DNA of 56,495 bases, from NCBI GenBank assembly GCA_002400845.2, contig NVRK02000010.1, forward strand, positions 1 to 56,495, given 5' to 3'. Shown in pieces: positions 1-8,663 of this stretch; position 1 is the stretch's first letter, and each line of letters opens with the position of its first letter. The stretch comes from Hyphomicrobiales bacterium (lineage in GTDB: Bacteria; Pseudomonadota; Alphaproteobacteria; Rhizobiales; Rhizobiaceae). The notes under the pieces are model-generated. The model saw only the letters and a program-made list of their open reading frames with translations. It searched no databases and had not been told where the DNA came from. A program made the translations under genes and the position numbers.

Positions 1-77
1 AAATTATGATCCCAAAACGCACCCGCTTTTTGCAGTTTAGTAATATTGTCCTGCTTTTGTTGTTGTTCTACGCTCAT
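1..77 (-). CDS. N-terminal fragment of an unidentified protein, cut by the window edge
   Basis: Reading leftward from an ATG at 77-75, an open frame runs off the window after 25 codons, beginning MSVEQQQKQDNITKLQKAGA. It starts 21 bases after the hisE stop on the same strand, so it is probably the next gene of the his operon. A weak AAGAA stands about 10 bases upstream of the ATG. In many rhizobia coaA follows hisE, but these residues do not look like a CoaA N-terminus to me. Function is unknown, and the frame is too short to be certain it is a gene. Confidence 0.4.
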   Translation of the reverse strand, partial: MSVEQQQKQDNITKLQKAGAFWDHN

Positions 78-98
78 AAAATTATTTCTTATAAATCA

Positions 99-488
99 TT
101 ATTTTCTTTTGGGCGCAGGGCGAGCTGGCTTAGTGGATTTTACTTTTTTAAGTTTTCCAGCTGCTGCGGCTATTGGGCGAGAGTCTTTTTCTTGCAAGCC
201 CGTTTGCGCTGTGCGCCTGTCCAATTCATCCATTACGTTTTTAAGCGGAATGTCGGAAACCTTTAACACCACTAACAGATGATACAACAAATCTGCCGCT
301 TCTTTTGTCAATTCGCTTGTATTTTTAACCGATGCTGCAATTGCCGCTTCAACCGCTTCTTCACCCATTTTTTGCGCGCATTTTTCTACGCCACAAGCAA
401 TAAGAGATGCTGTGTATGAGGAGCCGTCGCTTACTTCTGCACGCTCAGCAACAATTTTTTCTAACATATTAAGTGTAAATCTAGCCAT
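99..488 (-). CDS. hisE: Phosphoribosyl-ATP pyrophosphatase HisE
   Basis: Hydrolyses phosphoribosyl-ATP to phosphoribosyl-AMP and pyrophosphate, the second step of histidine synthesis, in the cytosol. The MazG-like helical fold is recognisable from the [13 protein letters not shown] and [14 protein letters not shown] segments, whose Glu and Asp residues bind metal. The enzyme core is about 105 residues. Here 129 residues include a Lys/Ala/Pro-rich basic tail (about 107-129) not needed for the fold. The ATG at 488 has GGCGGA about 8 bases upstream. It follows hisF by 44 bases as the last recognised gene of the his operon. Confidence 0.95.
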   Translation of the reverse strand: MARFTLNMLEKIVAERAEVSDGSSYTASLIACGVEKCAQKMGEEAVEAAIAASVKNTSELTKEAADLLYHLLVVLKVSDIPLKNVMDELDRRTAQTGLQEKDSRPIAAAAGKLKKVKSTKPARPAPKRK

Positions 489-532
489 GAATATTCCGCC
501 AAACTTTCTGCAATTAAATGATTATTCCCACT

Positions 533-1306
533 TCAATCTAGTCTTACAGCAATTCCTGCATCATGCATATGCTGTTTTGCTTCACCGATGGTAAAAGTTC
601 CAAAGTGAAAAATTGAAGCCGCCAATACAGCGCCTGCACCACCTAGTTTTATACCATCGACTAAATGATCCAAATTACCTACGCCACCTGAAGCAATCAC
701 TGGTACACGTACACTGTCTGCAACATAGCGTGTTAACGCTAAATCATAGCCATTTTTTTGACCATCTTGATCCATAGAGGTTAGCAAAATTTCACCAGCG
801 CCAAGGGCTGTTACTTTTCTGGCAAACTCGCCAACTTCGATGCCTGTTTTTTCGCGCCCACCATGGGTAAACAACTCCCAGCGATCTGGTTCATTGTCTG
901 CTGATACTTTTTTTGCATCCATCGCAACGACAATACATTGATTGCCAAACTTATCAGCCGCTTCTTTTACCAATTCTGGGCGGTTAATCGCAGCTGTATT
1001 CATCGCAACTTTATCAGCGCCTGAATTTAAGAGCTTTCTAACATCTGCAACCTCACGAACGCCGCCACCAACGGTTACAGGCATAAAGCAATGCTCAGCT
1101 GTTTCTTTAATAACATCAAAAATAATACTGCGATTGTCTGACGAAGCAGTGATGTCTAAAAACGTGAGTTCATCTGCACCAGCCGCATCATAGGCCTTTG
1201 CCGCTTGCACGGGATCACCAGCGTCAATTAAATCAACGAATGAAACGCCCTTAACGACGCGGCCGTCTTTAACATCAAGACACGGGATAATTCTAGATTT
1301 AAGCAT
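533..1306 (-). CDS. hisF: Imidazole glycerol phosphate synthase cyclase subunit HisF
   Basis: Cyclase half of IGP synthase. It takes ammonia from HisH and converts PRFAR to imidazole glycerol phosphate and AICAR. It is a beta/alpha barrel of 257 residues, the usual length. Both catalytic aspartates are in place: D11 (in PCLDVKDG) and D130 (in VVAMDAKK). The phosphate-binding glycines (VGGGVR, ASGGVG) are present. The ATG overlaps the end of a short frame (1299-1454) that begins with a diverged copy of this gene's own first 14 codons. The gene itself looks intact. Confidence 0.97.
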   Translation of the reverse strand: MLKSRIIPCLDVKDGRVVKGVSFVDLIDAGDPVQAAKAYDAAGADELTFLDITASSDNRSIIFDVIKETAEHCFMPVTVGGGVREVADVRKLLNSGADKVAMNTAAINRPELVKEAADKFGNQCIVVAMDAKKVSADNEPDRWELFTHGGREKTGIEVGEFARKVTALGAGEILLTSMDQDGQKNGYDLALTRYVADSVRVPVIASGGVGNLDHLVDGIKLGGAGAVLAASIFHFGTFTIGEAKQHMHDAGIAVRLD

Positions 1307-1454
1307 TTAACAACATTCCCTTCGCGTCGATTATCTCTTTGCGCGTCCTCGCTTCGCGTCGATTGTTTGTTTGCGCGTCTACGCCACGCTGTGGGCGGCG
1401 CGGATGCGAGCAATCTTTCACATCTAAACAAAGCATAATTCTAGATTTTAGCAT
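1299..1454 (-). pseudogene. Broken duplicate of the hisF 5' end, in a 51-codon frame bridging hisA and hisF
   Basis: The ATG at 1454-1452 overlaps the hisA stop as TAATG. The first 14 codons read [14 protein letters not shown], against [14 protein letters not shown] in hisF: 12 of 14 residues and 34 of 42 bases agree. Four of the six differing codons are synonymous. After codon 14 the similarity stops. The frame continues through GC-rich sequence with two direct repeats and ends in a TAA that overlaps the hisF start. I infer that the original hisF start was coupled to hisA, and that a duplication or recombination left a remnant. The remnant may still carry ribosomes from hisA to hisF. A functional peptide is possible but unsupported. 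Confidence 0.75.
1320..1379. repeat. Two 28-base direct repeats between hisA and hisF
   Basis: Positions 1320-1347 and 1352-1379 are 28-base units agreeing at 25 of 28 positions. They share CTTCGCGTCGATT at the start and TTTGCGCGTC at the end, separated by 4 bases. The stretch is clearly richer in GC than its surroundings and lies inside the pseudogene frame, downstream (in the direction of transcription) of the hisF-like codons. Confidence 0.8.
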
Positions 1455-2218
1455 TACGCACCTGCCTTTAAAACTGCCAACGCTTCAGCTGGGTCTAAGC
1501 GACCATCATACAATGCGCGGCCTGTAATCGCGCCTTCTAACTTTGCGCAATCTGGTTGCGTCATGCGTTTCACATCATCAATGGAAGCTAAACCACCAGA
1601 AGCAATCACAGGAATTGAAACCGCATTGCCAAGTTCAATGGTCGACTCCCAATTGATGCCTGTTAAAATACCATCGCGATCAATGTCTGTATAGATGATG
1701 GCTGACACACCTGCATCTTCAAATTTTAGAGCCAATTCAATCACACCCAATTCTGATGCTTCAGCCCAGCCTTCAACAGCAACTTTACCGCCTTTTGCAT
1801 CGATGCCAACAGCAACATGGTCCGGGAATTCTTTGCAGGCTTCAATCACCAATGCAGGTTCACGAACTGCTATTGTGCCGAGGATAACGCGTGTTAGGCC
1901 CTTAGAGAGCCAATCTTCAATATGATCGAGCGTTCTAATACCGCCGCCCAATTGAACAGGGTTTTTGGTGCTTGCTAAAATTGATTCAACTGCAGCAGAA
2001 TTTACAGATTCACCAGCAAATGCACCATTAAGGTCAACAACGTGAAGCCAATCAAACCCTTGATCTTCAAAGGCCTTTGCTTGCGCAGCTGGATCTTCAT
2101 TATACACAGTAGCTTGATCCATATCGCCAAGTTTAAGACGAACGCATTGACCATCTTTAAGATCAATCGCTGGGAATAGAATTTTGTTAGCCGCTAATTT
2201 AGACACTGATTTAGACAC
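1454..2218 (-). CDS. hisA: ProFAR isomerase HisA
   Basis: Isomerises ProFAR to PRFAR, the fourth step of histidine synthesis. It is a beta/alpha barrel like HisF. The catalytic Asp of FPAIDLKDG is at residue 19, and the GIDAKGG and ASGGL segments are present. The family normally starts a few residues before LFPAIDLK. Here about 11 extra residues come from a GTG start at 2218. The first eight codons are a 12-base unit written twice (GTGTCTAAATCA, GTGTCTAAATTA), so either GTG (2218 or 2206) could start it. It lies 4 bases after hisH, whose last codons supply a GGAAG binding site. Confidence 0.95.
   Translation of the reverse strand: MSKSVSKLAANKILFPAIDLKDGQCVRLKLGDMDQATVYNEDPAAQAKAFEDQGFDWLHVVDLNGAFAGESVNSAAVESILASTKNPVQLGGGIRTLDHIEDWLSKGLTRVILGTIAVREPALVIEACKEFPDHVAVGIDAKGGKVAVEGWAEASELGVIELALKFEDAGVSAIIYTDIDRDGILTGINWESTIELGNAVSIPVIASGGLASIDDVKRMTQPDCAKLEGAITGRALYDGRLDPAEALAVLKAGA
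2195..2218 (-). repeat. 12-base tandem duplication containing the hisA start codon
   Basis: On the minus strand GTGTCTAAATCA is followed directly by GTGTCTAAATTA, differing at one base. The unit encodes MSKS/VSKL, so the gene has two equivalent in-frame GTG starts. A slipped-strand duplication is the simplest explanation. Confidence 0.75.
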
Positions 2219-2222
2219 TGAT

Positions 2223-2891
2223 TTAAGGCTTCCATTTTAGAAAGTTGGTGATGAAGGCAAGGCCAAGTTTTTGGCTTTTTTCTGGGTGAAACTGCGTACC
2301 AATAATATTGTCACGGCCAACAATTGCCGTAACAGGGCCACCGTAATTTGTAGTTGCTATAATCTCATTCTCATTTGCCGCGATGTGATAAGAGTGCACA
2401 AAATATGCGTGGCTACCCTCAGGTCCTGTTTTAATACCATTAAACAAAGGATGATCTTTGTTTTTCTCACCTACTAGATCGATCGTATTCCAGCCAATTT
2501 GCGGGATTTTAAGCTTTGGATCATCTGGCATAATTTCAATAACATCGCCTTTAATCCAACCAAGGCCATTTGTTGTTTCTTTTTCTAGGCCGCGCTGCGC
2601 CATTAATTGTGTTCCAACACAAATCCCTAAGAACGGGCGGCCTTTTTGAATTACGTTTTCTTCTAGCGCATCGACCATGCCATCTACTGCGTCCAAACCT
2701 TTACGACAATCTGCAAATGCGCCAACGCCAGGTAAGACTATTTTATCAGCCTGCGCCACACGATCGGCAGAAGAAGTAACTTCAATTTGAATGTCTAAAT
2801 TTGCATCACGAACAGCGCGCTCAAATGCCTTTGCGACAGAATGCAAATTTCCTGATCCATAATCAATGATTGTGACTAAGTTAGATGTCAT
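2223..2891 (-). CDS. hisH: Imidazole glycerol phosphate synthase glutaminase subunit HisH
   Basis: Class I glutamine amidotransferase that releases ammonia from glutamine for HisF. The triad is visible: nucleophile C91 in LGICVGTQ, with H202 and E204 in FHPEKS near the C-terminus. Length is 222, typical. It starts at an ATG and ends 4 bases before hisA. HisH and HisF form the heterodimer, and their genes flank hisA here in the usual rhizobial order. Confidence 0.97.
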   Translation of the reverse strand: MTSNLVTIIDYGSGNLHSVAKAFERAVRDANLDIQIEVTSSADRVAQADKIVLPGVGAFADCRKGLDAVDGMVDALEENVIQKGRPFLGICVGTQLMAQRGLEKETTNGLGWIKGDVIEIMPDDPKLKIPQIGWNTIDLVGEKNKDHPLFNGIKTGPEGSHAYFVHSYHIAANENEIIATTNYGGPVTAIVGRDNIIGTQFHPEKSQKLGLAFITNFLKWKP

Positions 2892-2919
2892 TTTCGACTT
2901 TCAAAAGTATTTTATAAAT

Positions 2920-3447
2920 CTAATCTTCTGAAAAAATACCAATAGAGGGGCGATCGCCCATTTTATACTTAGTTGGTGATTTTGCAGCTTGGTTAGATAG
3001 ACTGGATTTTTCGTCTACCGATATAATGGGTTCAACGGAAGAATCAATTGAAAGGTTTGAGTTTTCTTGGCTTTCAAGATATTTATATTCTGCAATTTCA
3101 ACATCTGGTGCATCTACGACACCTGCAAAGTACCAACCTTGTCGCTCTAATTTTGTAACAATTAAGGTTCTGCCTTCAAGAAATAAAAACAGCCCCGTCA
3201 CAAGTGACATGATACTGCCAATAATTGGTAAATACGAATTTGATAGAAGAACAAACACTATGGAAGCCAAAATATAGGCCGCAAGCCAAAACCACAGCCT
3301 GTTCCAAAACAGCCAAACAATTGGAAAAATAAGTGCTAATATATGCTTTTTATCTTCTACTAACTTAAAAGATTGAAGACTTTCATATTGCGTAGCCGAA
3401 CCCTGGTCATTTGTTAAAGGCGATAAATATGCTTCATAGATAGCCAT
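2920..3447 (-). CDS. DUF2628 membrane protein in the his operon
   Basis: 175 residues. A short polar N-terminus is followed by three hydrophobic segments (about 36-56, 57-73 and 75-92, around LWFWLAAYILASIVFVLL) and a soluble tail with VTKLERQGWYFAGVVDA, the pattern of DUF2628 proteins. The last 60 residues are Ser-rich and poorly conserved in appearance. DUF2628 genes commonly sit between hisB and hisH in Hyphomicrobiales, as here. The molecular function is unknown, and the operon position does not prove a role in histidine synthesis. Confidence 0.8.
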   Translation of the reverse strand: MAIYEAYLSPLTNDQGSATQYESLQSFKLVEDKKHILALIFPIVWLFWNRLWFWLAAYILASIVFVLLSNSYLPIIGSIMSLVTGLFLFLEGRTLIVTKLERQGWYFAGVVDAPDVEIAEYKYLESQENSNLSIDSSVEPIISVDEKSSLSNQAAKSPTKYKMGDRPSIGIFSED

Positions 3448-3549
3448 GATATTATTAGCTCTTACTGAGTGCCGATACGAGATATTCTGTCGTAACTGTA
3501 TACATCGTAACTTTATATAGTGAGCAGGGTTTAAAAAGCAATTCTAAAC

Positions 3550-4149
3550 TTAACCGTTAAGCGTGCCTTTGGTCGACGGAATAACACCTTTTTGGCGTGG
3601 ATCAATCTCAATTGCTGTGCGCAAACAACGCGCCACTGCTTTGAAACAAGTTTCTGCTATGTGGTGATTGTTCGACCCGTAGATATTGGTCACATGCAGG
3701 GTAATGCCAGCGTTTTGTGAAAATGCTTGGAAGAATTCTTGGAAAAGCTCAGTATCAAAATCACCCACTTTATCGCGGGAAAATTCTGCCTGCCAAATGA
3801 GGAAAGGCCTGCCAGATACATCAAGTGCCGCCCTTGTTAGGGTTTCGTCCATTGCCAAATCAAGTGAGGCATAACGCGTAATACCAGCGCGATCACCTAA
3901 TGCTTTAGATAAGGCTTGGCCAATTGCAATGCCGACATCTTCTGTTGTGTGGTGTGCGTCAATGTGCAAATCGCCATCTGCTCTAATTTTCATGTCGATC
4001 AAAGAGTGCCGAGACAATTGCTCAAGCATGTGGTCAAAAAAGCCAATGCCCGTTTGTATATCGTATTTTCCAGTACCATCTAAGTTCAACTCAACCTTAA
4101 TACTGGTTTCGTTGGTTTTTCTGGAAATGCTTGCTTCTCTTTTAGTCAT
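3550..4149 (-). CDS. hisB: Imidazoleglycerol-phosphate dehydratase HisB
   Basis: Dehydrates imidazole glycerol phosphate to imidazole acetol phosphate using manganese. The monofunctional form has no phosphatase domain. Metal-ligand motifs are clear: [15 protein letters not shown] and [13 protein letters not shown] chose the ATG at 4149 (199 residues, starting [10 protein letters not shown]). A frame with a TTG four codons earlier (4161) is open, but TTG is the poorer start and neither has a strong binding site. It is the first gene of the his operon read from this region, divergent from hslV. Confidence 0.95.
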   Translation of the reverse strand: MTKREASISRKTNETSIKVELNLDGTGKYDIQTGIGFFDHMLEQLSRHSLIDMKIRADGDLHIDAHHTTEDVGIAIGQALSKALGDRAGITRYASLDLAMDETLTRAALDVSGRPFLIWQAEFSRDKVGDFDTELFQEFFQAFSQNAGITLHVTNIYGSNNHHIAETCFKAVARCLRTAIEIDPRQKGVIPSTKGTLNG

Positions 4150-4419
4150 AATTGTTATCAACTTTACTCATTACACATATCAACATACGATAAACCTACT
4201 TACACATGATAAGGCATGTAAGCGCTTAATTTAGAAAGCATATATCACTACAATGTTACGAAATAAATAACATTTGCATTAACCATAAATATTCATACCT
4301 CGCATAAAAGCATACTTACATAAAAATTCTAATTATTTTTTGACAGTTCTACAATACCCATCTTGCAACAGATAAGAAAACACTTAAATATCAGGTTACA
4401 AATTAATTCGGAGAATCTA

Positions 4420-4968
4420 ATGGCCCTTGAACCCATGCATGCAACCACAATTATTACAGTACGCAGAGGCGGAAAAGTTGTTATCGCTGGCGATGGGCAA
4501 GTTAGCCTTGGGCCAACGGTTATTAAAGGCAACGCCCGAAAAGTACGCCGCATTGGTAAAAATAACGAAGTCATTACTGGTTTTGCAGGCGCGACAGCCG
4601 ATGCCTTTACTTTGCTTGACCGTTTGGAAAAGAAAATCGAACAATATCCAGATCAATTGATGCGCGCCTGCGTCGAACTTGCCAAAGATTGGCGTACAGA
4701 TAAATATTTGCGTAATCTTGAAGCCATGATGTTGGTTGCTGATAAAAATGTAAGTCTATGCGTAACTGGGAATGGCGATGTGCTTGAACCAGAAGATGGC
4801 ATTATGGCAATTGGTTCTGGCGGAAATTATGCCTTGGCCGCGGCAAGAGCTTTATCTGATACCAAAAAATCAGCAGAAGACATTGCAACCAGAGCCATGC
4901 AGATCGCTGGCGAAATTTGCGTTTATACAAATCATAATTTGATTATCGAAAGCCTAGACGAAAAATAA
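4420..4968 (+). CDS. hslV: ATP-dependent protease peptidase subunit HslV (ClpQ)
   Basis: Threonine peptidase of the HslUV complex, a double-hexamer proteolytic core that degrades unfolded proteins in the cytosol. The catalytic Thr is T9 in [13 protein letters not shown], so the first eight residues (MALEPMHA) must be removed as a short propeptide, as in other Hyphomicrobiales. [18 protein letters not shown] and [14 protein letters not shown] are typical. The ATG at 4420 is preceded by GGAGA with 5 bases between, which decides it over an open TTG-like start at 4363. Confidence 0.96.
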   Translation: MALEPMHATTIITVRRGGKVVIAGDGQVSLGPTVIKGNARKVRRIGKNNEVITGFAGATADAFTLLDRLEKKIEQYPDQLMRACVELAKDWRTDKYLRNLEAMMLVADKNVSLCVTGNGDVLEPEDGIMAIGSGGNYALAAARALSDTKKSAEDIATRAMQIAGEICVYTNHNLIIESLDEK

Positions 4969-5029
4969 TTTTAGCAAAACTGCATTGGTAACAAACACCT
5001 CCCATAAAACTCACTCCCATGAGGACTTA

Positions 5030-6334
5030 ATGACTGACTTTCTACCCCGCGAAATTGTTTCTGAATTAGACCGATATATTATTGGACAAAAAGATGCCAA
5101 ACGTGCCGTTGCTATAGCATTGCGCAACCGTTGGCGCAGACAGCAATTAGAAAGCCCTATGCGCGAAGAAGTGTTACCAAAAAACATTCTAATGATTGGC
5201 CCGACGGGCGTTGGTAAAACAGAGATTTCACGCAGATTAGCAAAACTTGCCAATGCGCCTTTTATCAAGATTGAAGCGACGAAATTTACCGAAGTTGGTT
5301 ATGTAGGCCGTGATGTTGAACAAATTATTCGCGACCTAATTGAAGTTGGTATCAATTTAGTAAAAGAGAAAAAGCGCGAATCAGTTAAAGCAAAAGCGCA
5401 CCTAGCGGCAGAAGAGCGCGTATTGGATGCCTTGTGTGGAACAACAGCAAGTCCTGGTACTAGAGATAACTTTCGTAAAAAATTACGCGATGGTTCATTA
5501 GACGAAAAAGAAATTGAAGTTGAAGTTGCTGACACAAGCAGCCCAATGGGCGGCATGGAAATTCCTGGCATGCCGGGCGGCTCGATGGTTGGCATTAATC
5601 TTAGTGATTTGATGGGCGGATTGGGCAAGCAAACTAAGAAGCGTAAAACTTCTATCAAAGAATCTTATGAGATTTTAGTCGCTGATGAATCTGACAAAAT
5701 GCTCGACCAAGACCAAATTGTTGCTGAAGCAATTGATGCCGTTGAAAATAACGGTATCGTGTTTTTAGATGAAATTGATAAAATCGCTGTCAGCCACAAA
5801 TCTTCAAGCGGCGGTGTTTCACGCGAAGGCGTACAAAGAGATCTGTTACCGTTGATAGAGGGAACAATAGTTGCCACAAAACATGGCCTAATTAAAACCG
5901 ATCATATTTTGTTCATTGCTTCTGGCGCGTTTCACGTATCCAAACCTTCTGACCTTCTGCCTGAATTACAAGGTCGTTTGCCGATACGTGTAGAATTACG
6001 TGCGTTAACAAAAGAAGATTTTGTTAGAATTCTAACCGAACCTGAAGCAAGTTTGATAAAACAATATATTGCGCTTTTGGGCACCGAAGATGTTGAACTG
6101 GAATTTACCGAGGATGCTATTGATGCTTTGGCCGATATTGCTGTGTCCCTTAATTCTTCCATTGAAAATATTGGTGCGCGTCGGTTGCAAACTGTTATGG
6201 AACGGGTGCTTGACGAAATTTCATTTAATGCTGCAGATAAATCAGGTGAGGCACATAAAATTGACGCAAAGTATGTGAAAAAACATCTTGGGGATATAGC
6301 AGAGGACACAGACTTAAGCCGCTATATCCTTTAG
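5030..6334 (+). CDS. hslU: ATP-dependent protease ATPase subunit HslU (ClpY)
   Basis: AAA+ unfoldase that feeds substrates to HslV. Walker A is GPTGVGKTE, Walker B is IVFLDEIDK, and sensor residues ([14 protein letters not shown]) and the C-terminal RYIL tail that docks into HslV are all present. The intermediate domain (about 110-240) has the Gly/Met-rich insert [13 protein letters not shown] use the ATG at 5030 (434 residues), with GAGG at 5021. An upstream TTG at 4985 would add 15 residues without family support. It lies 61 bases after hslV. Confidence 0.97.
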   Translation: MTDFLPREIVSELDRYIIGQKDAKRAVAIALRNRWRRQQLESPMREEVLPKNILMIGPTGVGKTEISRRLAKLANAPFIKIEATKFTEVGYVGRDVEQIIRDLIEVGINLVKEKKRESVKAKAHLAAEERVLDALCGTTASPGTRDNFRKKLRDGSLDEKEIEVEVADTSSPMGGMEIPGMPGGSMVGINLSDLMGGLGKQTKKRKTSIKESYEILVADESDKMLDQDQIVAEAIDAVENNGIVFLDEIDKIAVSHKSSSGGVSREGVQRDLLPLIEGTIVATKHGLIKTDHILFIASGAFHVSKPSDLLPELQGRLPIRVELRALTKEDFVRILTEPEASLIKQYIALLGTEDVELEFTEDAIDALADIAVSLNSSIENIGARRLQTVMERVLDEISFNAADKSGEAHKIDAKYVKKHLGDIAEDTDLSRYIL

Positions 6335-6347
6335 AAGACAATTAAGG

Positions 6348-6388
6348 AGAAATGCCCTCGACTCTTAGAGCGCGATGGGGCATTTTCT
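6348..6388 (+). terminator. Terminator-like hairpin after hslU
   Basis: AAATGCCC (6350-6357) can pair with GGGCATTT (6378-6385) across a loop of about 20 bases, 14 bases after the hslU stop. The trailing T-run is partly inside the stem and the loop is long, so termination may be inefficient. Confidence 0.5.
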
Positions 6389-6434
6389 GGCATGGTTGTT
6401 TTGGCACCAATTAAGCCCTTAAGTTTTAATTCTT

Positions 6435-7589
6435 ATGGGTAAAAATTTTATTTTAGCAGTTCAGGTTTGCGTGATGTATTTTAGAGCATTTATTATTTCT
6501 TTTTGTGTACTTGCATCCTTAGCAATGTTGGGCGGCGCAGTTTTAACAGGTACTGCACACGCAGAGCCTGAGAAAAAAACTGTTCTGAAAAAATTTAAAC
6601 CCGCTTCTAAAAAGGCTACGGCTAAGACAAGCAAAAAGAAAGCTATTAAAAAATCTACTTCGAAAAAACAGAATTCTAAAAAAGCTAAAAAGAAAGCCCC
6701 TACAAAATATGTAAAAATGCCTGCTGGCAATCATTACAAAAAACAACCAGGCATTCCAACGGGTGCAATATCTCGCACGAGAGCAACGAACGGAAGTTTT
6801 GAAGGTAAATATAGAAAAATTCGGGATCTTATTAAAACGGATGCAAAATTAAATGCAGCCATAAAAAGCTCTGCCAAAAAATTTGGCATCGAACCTGTGC
6901 ATATAGTTGGCGCATTGGTTGGCGAACATACTTATAATGTTGATGCGCTAGACCACATACAAACTTATTTTGTAAAAGCTGCTTCGTATTTTGAATCTGC
7001 AATTTCTTTTGAATATGATGGCGAACATGTTACCAAATTTATCAAGCGCCCTCAATTTGAAAAATGTGACGCATTAAAATCTAGCTATCATCAGTGGGAT
7101 TGCCGTGAAGATGTTTGGCGTGCAAAGTTTTACGGTAAAAAACTTGATGGTAAGAAATGGCCAAAGAATAGATTTGGCGCCGTGTTTTTCCAACCCTTAT
7201 ATGCAGGGCAAACATTTGGTCTTGGTCAGTTAAATCCTTTAACTGCATTGCGGGTTGATGATCTTGTGAGAAGAACAAAAGGAACGCGTGCACTAAATGC
7301 TAAAGACGCGCCGCAAGTTTATAAAACCATCATGGATCCAAAATCTGCGCTGGATTATATGGCGGCAGTTATTAAAACTTCTATCACGGCTTATAGAGAA
7401 GTTGCTGGCGTTGATATTTCTAAAAACCCCGGCATTACAGCTACTCTATATAATTTAGGCGATGTTTATGACCGCGCTTATGCTTTGAAGAAAAAACGCA
7501 AGCGTTCTAAAAATATTTTCCCTAGAGAAAATTATTATGGCTGGCTGGTGAATAAAAAGCTGAAAGAGCTTTATACATTGGTCAAATAA
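6435..7589 (+). CDS. Exported DUF1402 family protein
   Basis: 384 residues. A signal peptide (hydrophobic about 16-38, ending TGTAHA|EP) is followed by a very basic Lys/Ala/Ser-rich linker (about 45-95). The globular DUF1402 domain follows, with VGEHTYNVDALDHIQTYF, CREDVWRAKFYG, FFQPLYAGQTFGLGQLNPL and NPGITATLYNLGD. The GLGQLNP and GEH elements recall lysozyme-like transglycosylases, so a cell-wall role is plausible but inferred. DUF1402 genes often lie near hslU in rhizobia. The start is either 6435 or the ATG at 6474, just before the signal peptide. Confidence 0.8.
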   Translation: MGKNFILAVQVCVMYFRAFIISFCVLASLAMLGGAVLTGTAHAEPEKKTVLKKFKPASKKATAKTSKKKAIKKSTSKKQNSKKAKKKAPTKYVKMPAGNHYKKQPGIPTGAISRTRATNGSFEGKYRKIRDLIKTDAKLNAAIKSSAKKFGIEPVHIVGALVGEHTYNVDALDHIQTYFVKAASYFESAISFEYDGEHVTKFIKRPQFEKCDALKSSYHQWDCREDVWRAKFYGKKLDGKKWPKNRFGAVFFQPLYAGQTFGLGQLNPLTALRVDDLVRRTKGTRALNAKDAPQVYKTIMDPKSALDYMAAVIKTSITAYREVAGVDISKNPGITATLYNLGDVYDRAYALKKKRKRSKNIFPRENYYGWLVNKKLKELYTLVK

Positions 7590-7622
7590 ATCTGCGCAAA
7601 TAAACCTAGTTAATTAATTCGA

Positions 7623-7994
7623 CTAATATTTATTGCTATTAGCACGGACATTAACTTGATGGATCAACTCTAACAGATCATCTTTTTTTAAATGGCCAAT
7701 ACTTCTACTCAGCAAATTTGCAAGCTCTGTAGCTTCGGCAGTTAAATTGCTCGTGTCTATCATCACTTTTGGATGAGAGCGAAGCGCTAAGTTTTGCAAT
7801 TCTTCAGCATCATCCCAAATGATATTGAAATAGCCAATGACACGTTGAACAAAGTCCCAACTTGGCGCGCCTCTATTTCCCTTTTCCAATGCAGAAAGAT
7901 AGGCAGCAGAAACCCCTAATTCGGCGGCCATTTTCTTTTGCGTAATATTACGCTCTGCTCTTAATTCTCTGACACGATGTCCAAAGGGGGTCAT
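7623..7994 (-). CDS. XRE-family helix-turn-helix regulator
   Basis: 123 residues with an N-terminal HTH_3 domain (about 5-60): RVRELRAERNITQKKMAAELGVSAAYLSALEKG, followed by a short helical tail. It is a cytosolic DNA-binding protein, and its target is not known. It follows the Smr gene by 16 bases on the same strand and is last of the mltA-smr-xre group, an arrangement seen in other Hyphomicrobiales. It converges with the DUF1402 gene without an obvious terminator between them. Confidence 0.88.
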   Translation of the reverse strand: MTPFGHRVRELRAERNITQKKMAAELGVSAAYLSALEKGNRGAPSWDFVQRVIGYFNIIWDDAEELQNLALRSHPKVMIDTSNLTAEATELANLLSRSIGHLKKDDLLELIHQVNVRANSNKY

Positions 7995-8010
7995 AAAAAT
8001 ACCTTTAGTG

Positions 8011-8658
8011 CTAATATTTGTTTTTGCGAATTCTCACATATAACGCGCCAGTTCCACCATGTGTTATATGAGCACTTCTAAAGCCTGAAACATATGCCGA
8101 GAGAGTATCTTCTTGCAACCAATTGGGAACGCCGTTGCGCAAAATTCCCTCGTTAATTCTTCCTTTGCCCGTAATAACCAAAACTATTCGCAATGAAGAG
8201 GAATAGGCATCTTGCACAAAATTTAACAACGTTCTGTGGGCTTGAACTTGCGTCATGCCATGTAAATCAATGCGCGCATCGATAGGCAAACGGCCTTTGG
8301 TTAATTTACGAACAGTTGGGTTATCAATTGGCGCATTTAATTTATTGGAAGCCTTTGGTTTTGAAATAGGCGGCGCATAAGAGGGCACTTCATATGTTCG
8401 AGTTGTTTCACTTTTTTTGATAGTTTTATTAGATAGTATAGGCTTCGTGCTCTTTTCTAACGCAACAATATGAATTGGCGAGCCCAAAGTTTTTTTGACA
8501 TCGCCAAGCGCTGCCAAAAATTCATCCATATCCATTTTAGGGTCGCTGTGTGGTTCTATGGTTCTTTTTACCTTTTGCCATAAACGAACTTCTTCAGGTT
8601 TTAACTTTCTAGCGCTTTTTATGTTTATTGGGCCTTTGGGCGTATTTTTGCGGCGCAT
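8011..8658 (-). CDS. Smr domain protein
   Basis: 215 residues. The C-terminal Smr domain (about 125-213) shows IDLHGMTQVQAHRTLLNF, VLVITGKGR and HGGTGALYVRIRK, the signature of the MutS2-type small nuclease fold. The N-terminal half is basic and low in complexity. Smr proteins cut or nick nucleic acids, and some rescue stalled ribosomes; the role here is unproven. It starts 5 bases after mltA ends and is probably co-transcribed with it. Confidence 0.9.
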   Translation of the reverse strand: MRRKNTPKGPINIKSARKLKPEEVRLWQKVKRTIEPHSDPKMDMDEFLAALGDVKKTLGSPIHIVALEKSTKPILSNKTIKKSETTRTYEVPSYAPPISKPKASNKLNAPIDNPTVRKLTKGRLPIDARIDLHGMTQVQAHRTLLNFVQDAYSSSLRIVLVITGKGRINEGILRNGVPNWLQEDTLSAYVSGFRSAHITHGGTGALYVRIRKNKY

Positions 8659-8663
8659 TATTT

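Noticed and set aside
1228-1431. 67-codon minus-strand frame across the hisA-hisF junction
   Set aside because: It is out of frame with hisF and runs into it. The neighbouring frame at 1299-1454 has the real hisF similarity and the stop/start overlaps.
5299-5658. 119-codon open frame antisense to hslU
   Set aside because: Low-complexity Ser-rich product typical of an antisense shadow.
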